From Aphrocallistes beatrix (taxonomy: Eukaryota > Porifera > Hexactinellida > Sceptrulophora > Aphrocallistidae), in NCBI GenBank assembly GCA_963281255.1, contig OY725500.1, positions 2,785,184-2,849,183 on the forward strand: a stretch of DNA of 64,000 nt, given 5' to 3'. Each line of letters opens with the position of its first letter. Position 1 is the first letter of the stretch. Position numbers and translations under genes: made by a program. Below, in pieces: positions 56,782 through 64,000 of this stretch. Under the pieces are notes generated by a model that saw only the letters and a list, made by a program, of their open reading frames with translations, was not told where the DNA came from and did no database searches.

Positions 56782-57313
56782 CTATATTATCCCAAATATG
56801 CATCCAAGATAATCCCGCTATGTATGAGTAAATAAGGAGTTAATCTAAGCTGAATTAATCACTTTAGTCAGTCATAACTTTTTACAGAGTACATTTTAAT
56901 TCGGATTATGACAGCATATATGACGTAGAATAACAATTAGATACCCACCGTTGACACCAGACATAAGCCTCAAACTAATTAAACAACTTACTCAGGCAAT
57001 TAAATAATTAGTATATATATATATAAATTAGATACGTATTATATAAAACTCACTTGCTATTCTGTTCCAATTTTTGTGTTTCGCCCCGGTTTGGACTCGT
57101 CAGTTGCGTTGCCTCTCCCGCAATACACTTGAGATGGATTTCTGGTGGTGAAGTGTTACTTTGTTCCGCCACTTGGGATTTGCTGTTGCAGGTCACGTGT
57201 TCTTATCTGGGGTCACCACGATAGAGATTGCGTTGCCTGAATAACCTCGAGCAGAGGTCCCAACAAGGTTCGACGTACCTTGCCTTTGAGCGCTTTCGGA
57301 TGAAGAAAAAGAA

Positions 57314-58629
57314 TTAGTCAGAAGAGTGCAAGAGGTAGAATACAGTATTGAGTGTCCCAGGGAAGTTGTCACAGTCCCATGCCTCAGTTGTTGGTGTCCT
57401 CATCCCGTCATATCTATAGAATTTTTCGTTGTCGTACAGAATAGAATAGAAGTGATTTCGGAGTAAGATGGAGAAGCCGACTAGTTGATAGTGCAGCGTT
57501 TGATGGTCATGGCCGATGGTAAAATGTTTGTCGATATATGATATTGCAAGTTGCTTGTCCATGTTAGGGAGATGTCCGATTTCAATTGTAAGAAGAGTAG
57601 GAATTGATTTGAATTGGCCAGATTGTCTTTCGAAGATGGAATTAGTTGACCCGCAAGATTTGCATTTACTTGGGAGGAGTTTGCGACTAACTGAAGACTC
57701 TAAGTTGGTGATGACGCTCCCTATGGTACCTAGCATACAGGTGGTGTTGAAGGTGTTTGAGCATTGGTAGCATTTAAATGTGGAGATGTAGCGATCATTG
57801 CATAGGTCCAAGGTACGTAGAAATTTAATGATATTACCCTCTGATCCGAAAAAGTCATAACATTTAACCAGCGACTGGTAGATAATTTTTAGCCCAATAT
57901 GTGAAGCAATGTACTCTCGCAGTTCATCAAATTTCTTACTGGCGACAAGTGAATAGATTTGATGGAATTTGCAGGTTGATGGTGTTGTTCCGATTTTTTT
58001 CAGTGAATTAATGATTTTGTCCTGATTTAAACTTAGAATTGCCACTATGTTGTCGACTGGGCAGGTGTTAAGTTGTAGGATGTTGTTGTATTCGCCCTCC
58101 CATTTAGGGAATGTTATAGATTGTAATGAGTCTTCAGTAGCGCTAGCGAGGTTTTCAGATGGTGATGATGGTGTTGATTCGATGGTAATAATTTCTGATT
58201 CTTTCGGGAAGATCAACTCAATCACTACAGGGAATAGAACTGCGAGAGGATAATCGTAATCCCTTCTTTTCTCGAGTTGACTTTCGCTGGGATGGGAATT
58301 ACGATATTCATTATACCATCGAGTGACAGTGATGGCAATATATTCCTTAGTTATGTAATTGATGGTAGTTGATGGGTGGTGATCATATAGTGTAGTGAGT
58401 GATGTTAGTGATTGAGCTTTAGTGGCAAGGGTTTCGTGAAGATCTGTTAAGTAGGTGTTGTTGAGAAGTGATGATAATACTTGAGGTTTGATGTCGTTAA
58501 ATTTGTTGTCTAGTATTTCTTTTTCTGTCTCAGATAGTAGCTGTTCTTGGCTGTCAAATGTCTCTTCTGTCGCTCCCAAAGTTAAGGAATCCATATCGTC
58601 ATAGGATTCTAAGAATATAGCCAATTTAA
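57314..58629 (-). CDS. Fusion gene exon 8: USP-like cysteine peptidase domain
   Basis: The exon is open to its stop (about 437 residues). The Cys box is LQLNTCPVDNIVAILSL. Two CxxC pairs, FKCYQCSN and SKCKSCGS, look like the zinc-binding finger of ubiquitin-specific proteases. The His box is YQLVGFSILLRNHFYSILYD, followed by KFYRYDGM with an Asp. Order and spacing fit a C19/C98 (USP or USPL1-like) peptidase with a Cys-His-Asp triad. The first 180 residues are an unassigned helical stretch joining it to the integrase. Identified from motifs only; a distant OTU- or Ulp-like relation is less likely because of the CxxC pairs. Confidence 0.75.
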
Positions 58630-61338
58630 CTTCAGACAAGTAAATAACTTATCGATACTAATATTACTCACGAATAGAATTGATGGATGGCTCGAGTATT
58701 GCTTTGTTTACTGATGTCTCCGTATCCTAAAATAAAATTATCAAATTTGTAGGAATTGATAGCATTTTAATTAAAAATTACTAAAATTTCACTTACTGCA
58801 GAATTAGTGCGTTTATGATATATTCGAGAAAGGTGGATTTGTATCTTTGTTGTCTTTTTGCTGTTGAGATCGGTATGTGCAATAATATGGCTTGGTGTCA
58901 CTCTATCTACTGAATATGGTCCAAGATATTTCTTTGCATTTTGGTTCCAGGAAGATGTTTGGATTTTTTGATGTTGTGTATAAGTACTTGGTCTCCTTCC
59001 TCAAATTCCGACCTAAATTTAGCTACTTAGTTAAGTAAAGATTTTTGAGTCATGATGAATTGAATTTACGTCAACAGAAAATATTTTAAGTATGAGATGA
59101 GAAGACATACGAATTGCAAAGCTTCTTTGAGAAAATATGCTATGGTGATGCTATCATCATTGTCATTACTTTCTGTTATTGGAACCAAACACTAAAAATA
59201 AGAATTACTCACCTGTTACGTTTTAGTTTACGGTCAAAATTCCGTTTTTGAATCTTCTGTTCTTTTTTGATATTGTCGATAGCAAACATTCTATCAGTAT
59301 CACGAGTTTCATCTATTTCTTGCATCCACTCATCATCATTATTTGGTAACTCATAGGGATCTGCTTCGTCAATGGCCATTGGAATGGCATCAAGTTGGGG
59401 GCATCCTGGATCAGAGGTACAACCGTCTTCATTTGGCTCAGAACGGTCGTCGTTATTTGATGATGAGGTAATCAAGTTGAGAAGGTTAGAGGAATCATAA
59501 TCTCTCCCGAACATAAGATAGAATGGAGTGTACCCTGTAGAGCGTTTTTTCTGAGTGATTGCTGACAAAACTGCTGGTTGTAGTTTTGCTGTCCATTCTG
59601 TATCTGCATTACTCCTCAATTTGTAAATTTTATTATTTCAAAGTTAATTAAATAAATAGAGAGTAACCAATAATATGGGGTGAGATAGATAAATAAGACT
59701 CTTACTTTTTGATAATTTTATTGTGCGCTTCAACAAGTCCATTACTTTGTGGTTGGTAAGCAGTGGTTCTTCTAAGCTCAACATCAAGTTGTGAGTGGAA
59801 ATCTTGAAATTCCTAAAACAATCAAAATATTCCTAAGTATGCCACCTGATACTTTCACATTTATTCAATGGCTTAATTGGGACGTTAGCTTAAAAAAAAA
59901 GGAGTACACAGCTAATTTAGCTAATTTAGAGTTTCCACTACGTTGAAGCTGGTGAATATCAAATAATGTCAATGTATACCAGACGTACTTAATTAATTAA
60001 GATAGTAAAGAGGGGTGTATTTTCTTGTTTATTCTTTAAATATGATACAATTAACTATTAAATTGACTATACACTCGAACCTCTCTTATCCGGGCAGTGC
60101 CGGACCGGAGGGTGCCCGGATAACAGAGGGTGCCCGGATAACAGAATTTTCCCGGGTAATTCGAAATCATGTCTATGCACATGAGGTTATTCTATAATAT
60201 TTACGTACCAAGACAATATACGAGTACGCAAAACGCACAGTTTTACTAATTGCATATTAATGTCAAAAAATAATATGACATGATGATGATTGCTGGAATT
60301 GTGGTTAATAATTGACTTGAAAATAGGACAATTCATAATGACTAAATGTCGAAAGGGCTGCCCGGTTGAGAGAGGTGCCCGGATATCGGAGGTCCGGATA
60401 AGAGAGGTTCGAGTGTATATGTATAAGTATCAGCAGGTGTACTTTATATATATGTTTATACCTTGCTCGAGAATTCTTTGCCTTGGTCGCTCTGGATAAC
60501 TTTAGGAACTCCGAATGTAAGATAGATATCTTGTAAGCGATTGAATACCTCCCTGGATGTTTTAGTTTTGAGAGGGCGTGCGACTACAAATTTGCTCAGG
60601 TAGCAGACAATGACCAAAATATGCTGAAATCCGAAAGAATCTGGGGTCATATTGCAAATTAGATCAATTCCACAGTGATGCCAGGGGTTTTGTGGAGGTG
60701 GAATGGGTTGGAGTTCTCGTTGGGGCTGAGGTGGGAGTGCTGCATTAGATTGGCAGTCGTGACAGGTTTTTATCTAAAAGGATAAAATAAGTGAATAATT
60801 TTATTCATTCTAATTCATTGAATGGGAATTTCTTACATATTGTCGAACATCTTCGTGAATGCCGATCCAGTCGTATTTGTTACGAATGCCATCAATCGTA
60901 GCATTGATACCAGGGTGAGTAGTATCATGATAGAAACTGATGATATGATTGATTTCGGATTCAAGTGGAATCTCAAGGTATTTCACGACTCTATTCTTCC
61001 TCACACTCTGAATATATGGACAGTAAAATGAATGGATACATACGATTTGGATTATTAGTAAAATAAACCACCACCACAGACAGTCAAATTGAAAAACATT
61101 TAAGCTAAATATTGGTGCCCAAGATTCAATAATAGCAAAGGTGAGGTAAAAGCTAGTTTGAATGCCGTCGTAATTTATTCTACTTTACCTTTACAAGTTT
61201 GTTGTTTTGGAGATAATACTCTCTGCACCTTCTGACAAAATTCTTTTTCTTATATCGATCACTTGAATCCTTGATCTCCAGAGGAATGACATTAGTCAAG
61301 AGATAACTCTGAATCTGCTGGTACTCGTTCACGTTCAT
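57314..61338 (-). CDS. Ginger-like integrase / USP-like peptidase fusion gene
   Basis: Eight inferred exons: 61338-61189, 61007-60837, 60773-60462, 59812-59706, 59614-59213, 59012-58797, 58726-58672 and 58629-57314. All introns are GT-AG and all phases agree (0,0,0,2,2,0,1), apart from one base missing in exon 6. Restored, the total would be about 909 residues. Product: a DD35E integrase that should cut and join the transposon, followed in frame by a papain-fold ubiquitin- or SUMO-protease-like domain. Polyprotein use, regulation of the transposase, or removal of host ubiquitin-like tags are possible roles, all inferred. The joins rest on splice consensus, phase and protein continuity, not on transcripts. 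Confidence 0.8.
58672..59614 (-). CDS. Fusion gene exons 5-7: integrase C-terminal region and linker
   Basis: Exon 5 (59614-59213) completes the core with a TEWTAKLQPAVLSAI helix and STGYTPFYLMFGRDY, the usual tGxSPFxLMxGR block, then an acidic linker. Exon 6 (59012-58797) has an SH3-like segment: GDQVLIHNIKKSKHLPG, then, one base out of frame, KKYLGPYSVDRVTPSHIIAH. This frameshift at about 58935-58945 is the only lesion seen. Exon 7 (58726-58672) is a short link (DTETSVNKAILEPSINSI). Confidence 0.75.
59706..60773 (-). CDS. Fusion gene exons 3-4: integrase catalytic core
   Basis: Exon 3 (60773-60462, 104 codons) starts IKTCHDCQ, the Cys pair of HHCC. WHHCGIDLICNM gives the first catalytic Asp, and PKVIQSDQGKEF the second. 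Exon 4 (59812-59706) holds YQPQSNGLVEAHNKII with the catalytic Glu. Across the splice junction 35 residues separate the second Asp and Glu: DD35E. All catalytic residues are present. The 649-bp intron between them hosts the MITE at 60072-60415, so splicing is required to form the active site. Confidence 0.9.
60072..60415. mobile_element. Tigger-type MITE in an intron of the fusion gene
   Basis: Inverted ends CACTCGAACCTCTCTTATCC (left and, reverse-complemented, right), TA on both sides (60070-60071, 60416-60417). Internal GTGCCCGGATAACAGAGG repeats echo the ends. 344 bp, no coding capacity. Confidence 0.85.
60837..61338 (-). CDS. Fusion gene exons 1-2: N-terminus and His half of the HHCC domain
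   Basis: Exon 1 (61338-61189, 50 codons, MNVNEYQQIQSYLLTNVIPL) has the typical N-terminus of Ginger/KRBA2-type integrases, with a KKKNFVRRCREYYL helix. Exon 2 (61007-60837, 57 codons) carries IISFYHDTTHPGINATIDGI, supplying the two His of the zinc-binding domain, and ends in WIGIHEDVRQY. Both exons end in phase 0 with good donors (AAG|GTAAAG, TAT|GTAAGA). Confidence 0.85.
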
Positions 61339-61789
61339 GATAGAGTCAATGTCAGTTCGAAGTAAATTCGTAAATAGAAGTTGAAAGAAATCTAGAAAAA
61401 AGAGATAAAGTTAGAACGCGAGTTTATGACATGAAGGTAATTATATAGTAAATAGCAAGTTACCATGGACGAAATGTTACTTAGTCTAAAATGAAAAAGC
61501 TATCGGTGGGTTAAAATCCCACGCGGGTCAAAATCTCATGCAACAGACCTCTTATTGAACTCAAGTGATTAAGATTAATTACTATTAGGTATTTATGAAT
61601 GCCCACGTAAAACTCGATGTTGAGCTGAAAAAGAACAACCACTTACTATCGTCAAAATGGACTGGTCGAGTAGCTCTGATCGAAATAAATGTGATTATAC
61701 CTCTGATCCAGGATCTCCACGGCTTGATCTAGCAATAAATATCCTTGATGAAACAGATCTTTATGAACAAAAAAAAGAAAGAGCAGAAA

Positions 61790-62217
61790 ATCCAAGGAAA
61801 GTTTAATTCGTCCCAATGGATGCTGGTGGGAGCAGGACAACGCTTGTCCAAGGTCCCTCGGCACCTCAGTGTTTCCTTAGATAGGAAGAAGGTTCTACGC
61901 AAGTCGACCATGACTGTGCTTGGTGTGATCATTGACGAAGCCCTCTCATTTCTCCCACATTGGAGTCAGTCTGTAGCTGGACAGCCCTTCGCCCCCGGCT
62001 CCTCATTCTTACGGCCCGCAGACTCCCCACTAGGCACAGAGCATCCTTTGCTAAAGTCCTGGACCACTCGCCACTAATGTACTGCGATGCAGCTATGTGT
62101 AACATCAATCAAAGCTGGCTGAACCGAATGGACGAAATCCAACGCGGTGTTGCTAGGTCGCTGTACCATCTCAGGAAAGTTAAACTCCAAACTCCGGGTG
62201 AGGCCATCAGCTATTAA
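61790..62217 (+). pseudogene. LINE reverse transcriptase C-terminal fragment
   Basis: RKSTMTVLGVIIDEALSFLPHW is the block after the YADD region in jockey-like LINEs (VLGV.ID..L.F..H). After a frameshift the last part reads RLPTRHRASFAKVLDHSPLM and YCDAAMCNINQSWLNRMDEI then QRGVAR, the usual end of the RT ORF. Broken; the upstream RT is absent. Confidence 0.7.
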
Positions 62218-62220
62218 GTA

Positions 62221-62850
62221 TCTCTGCCCTCAATTTTGGTATCTTATTCACTTGTATTATTTAAAATATATAAAAAATAGTTAAATACATTTTTCATTTC
62301 ATGGTGTGTAATGACGATATGAAAGCGGAGGGATGACCTATCAAATTTGACGAATGATTTTTATCATTTGGTGAGATAACTTAATATACACCTACCATTA
62401 ATTTTTCAGCCCTCTTTTTCCTAATATGGCAGGGTTATGTACGAAACTGAAATAAAATTAAGATTATTCAATCTTTCTTGCCCCTGCGAATTTCTAATAG
62501 TTTTAAACCTCAACATTGAAAAACTCTAAGCAAATCTACGTTACTAGTGCAGTATTATGATTCGGAGGATTTCCTTCCTGATAGGCTCTTCCTTCATTTT
62601 TATTTGAGTTCATTTAAAGTTGAATTGACCCCTTTCGCGCATATCTTGCAAACCACAGCTTTCTCTCACCAACAATACTCAAAACTTACTATCTCCTTCG
62701 TAATAAGCGTCCAGTTCATTTAACTCTGCATCACTCATCTCGTTCACAAATAACTTTATACAACAAGTTTACTATATTCAAGCTTTTTGTAGAATTTCTC
62801 TAAGAGCTTCCCCAGCCGCCTTAATACCATAATTATATATATTTATATAA
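62221..62850. other. Intergenic, unassigned
   Basis: AT-rich with no gene. The segment 62380-62440 weakly resembles an HL body block (TCAGCCCTCTTTTTCCTAA). Confidence 0.35.
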
Positions 62851-63285
62851 CAAGCTCGCTTCACTTGCTTGCGCTACGCGGCTGGCGGACACAGTGTCCC
62901 CTCCAGAGGCGTACTTCGTACGCCTAGGCTCACATTGATTAATTATAAGGTAGATAACATCTCTAAAGGGTCTGTCTTACTGTTAGATTCGATGTTACTG
63001 GAAAATCACCAAATTTATTAAATTTTCAATTTTTGGCTGAGTAATTATGAATTGATAAAGTCATAACAGAGTGATGAGTCCTCATTTTGTAATGATGGTT
63101 ATATCATATTTGAGATATATTATTATACACATTCTATTAAATTTTCAGCCTTCTATCACCTAAAATGGCTGAGTTATGGGCCGAAAAACTGAAATTTCTA
63201 AATTCAAAAAAGTGACAATGACGTCATAATTCATGATGAGTCAACATTTTCGTCTGATTCCCGCATACCAAAATTCACCTTTCTG
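62851..63285 (-). mobile_element. HL (Helitron-like) 3' two-thirds, reverse
   Basis: Minus-strand order: GACTCATCA, TGACGTCATTGTC, CAGCCTTCTATC-complement, GTGATTTTCC and the GC-rich end with hairpin AGGCGTAC-TTC-GTACGCCT (about 62906-62924), finishing AGCTTG|T at 62851. The 5' end is not present. Confidence 0.7.
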
Positions 63286-63760
63286 TACAAACTTGCTCAG
63301 ATCTAGTGATGCCACTCGTTTCGTCCATAATGATTGAATAGAAGATGTGCTTCATCTTCTCACCACGTGATTCTGAATTATTCTCTAACAAAATTACAAA
63401 GTGCACTTTGTCCAAAGGTGCTTATGAGTTTTTTAAAATTTCGCGAGACGTGAATATAACAGCTCGATTATCAGTCATATATTCATTGACATTGGGATTG
63501 AATCTGAAATAATCATATTTCAAATATTATTATATTTTAGTTTTTGCAAATGCCTTTCAATGTAATGCCCCAGAGGTTTGCCAGAATCTTTTTCGTTGCT
63601 ATGCCCTCTTAGTGCAATGCATAGTTGTCCACAGAATCGTATCGAGTCGAATTTGCACTTAATGTGATACAATTCTTTTGTTGCTCGCTTATTAGTTATT
63701 GTCAATCAATACGTTATTTCGGGAACGATCTAATTCGACCTGTTGATATATGCTCTTAAA
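63240..63760 (-). pseudogene. hAT remnant with DUF4371-type domain
   Basis: Minus strand: KCKFDSIRFCGQLCIALRGH (63660-63600) is the FCGRQ..ALRGH motif of DUF4371/ZMYM-type hAT transposases. A further frame (about 63400-63300) reads FYSIIMDETSGITRSEQ, the DET motif with the first catalytic Asp. A possible intron (acceptor ATTATTTCAG near 63506) or shifts lie between. Runs into HL at its end. Confidence 0.6.
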
Positions 63761-64000
63761 GCTTACTACTTGTATGAAATTTAAGTACAATTTATAATAA
63801 TTCGCGACTAACTTTTTTTTGCATACTGATGGACATTTGATCTTTGGCGTTTTTTATATAATGCTTTATCTTTTCGATAATCTGCCCATCCATCTTGCTC
63901 TAAAATATACTTACCTTAAATATATTGCTCATTCGGATTGTAATCCACAGTAGTACTACTAGTAGGTAACGACATTACTAAATATAAGGTGTGGTAGCCA
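63761..64000. other. Window end, unassigned
   Basis: AT-rich; no feature recognised. Confidence 0.3.

Larger units (their letters stand above)
54774..61545 (-). mobile_element. Complete Ginger-like DNA transposon, 6772 bp
   Basis: The left terminus reads TGTTTCATGGGATTTTGACC and the right, reverse-complemented, TGTTGCATGAGATTTTGACC, each followed by CGC; two mismatches in 23 bp. The 4-bp sequence GACC directly flanks both ends (54770-54773, 61546-61549). TGT...ACA ends, a short duplication and a retroviral-type integrase are the hallmarks of Ginger cut-and-paste elements. The left side has a 44-bp subterminal tandem repeat; the right side carries a compressed version. One multi-exon gene occupies 61338-57314 on the minus strand. 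Three small MITE-like inserts lie inside. Confidence 0.9.

Noticed and set aside
54774-61545. LTR retrotransposon or Maverick/Polinton
   Set aside because: No LTRs, reverse transcriptase, polymerase B or capsid genes; the short TIRs, 4-bp duplication and lone integrase gene fit Ginger.
61745-62077. Intact small gene after the Ginger-like element
   Set aside because: The content is the frame-broken C-terminal end of a LINE reverse transcriptase.

Overview
This is an AT-rich window from a nuclear eukaryotic genome, almost certainly an invertebrate animal. Evidence for this is one large intron-containing host gene (the transcription elongation/histone chaperone gene SPT6), GT-AG introns, and a dense, deeply nested load of animal-type transposons: Tc1, mariner, pogo/Tigger, hAT, Gypsy, LINE, Ginger-like and Helitron-like. 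I cannot place the species. No bacterial genes, operons or CRISPR arrays are present.

Layout. 1-13.4 kb: intergenic repeats, including two TTAA-flanked element families, a long-TIR MITE, a 35-bp minisatellite, a 158-bp perfect palindrome, a nearly intact Tc1 element, a broken pogo/Tigger element and a foldback element. 13.87-53.63 kb: SPT6 on the plus strand, with only three coding exons (13874-14376, 28087-28260, 49656-53625) separated by introns of 13.7 and 21.4 kb. Intron 1 carries a palindrome-rich 8-bp-TSD MITE, Helitron-like copies, retroelement integrase debris and a dead mariner. Intron 2 carries hAT remnants, an unexplained phase-0 exon-like ORF, a Gypsy element with LTRs and polypurine tract, a tRNA-derived SINE, a LINE, more MITEs, a ZBED-type hAT interrupted twice, a dead Tc1 and a fragment of the Ginger-like element described next. 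54.77-61.55 kb: a complete Ginger-like DNA transposon, 6772 bp, with terminal inverted repeats and a 4-bp duplication (GACC). 61.6-64 kb: a LINE tail, a Helitron-like copy and a DUF4371-type hAT remnant.

The most striking item is the Ginger-like transposon. Its minus-strand gene has eight inferred exons whose phases fit together. They join a DD35E retroviral-type integrase (HHCC zinc-binding region, core, C-terminal region) in frame to a C-terminal ubiquitin-specific-protease-like cysteine peptidase with Cys, His and Asp boxes and two CxxC pairs. Only one single-base lesion (exon 6) interrupts it. I do not know of this particular fusion from described Ginger elements.

A second theme is a non-autonomous Helitron-like family (called HL here) with at least eight 5' ends, all reading A|TCCTT, and many 3' ends reading CTTG|T just after a hairpin. 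One internal hairpin keeps its pairing between copies by compensatory changes. HL copies sit in an LTR, inside a hAset gene remnant of hAT type and in SPT6 introns, and are themselves hit by Tc1, Tigger-type and mariner-type elements, giving a readable order of insertion. All exon joins and alignments here were made by eye.
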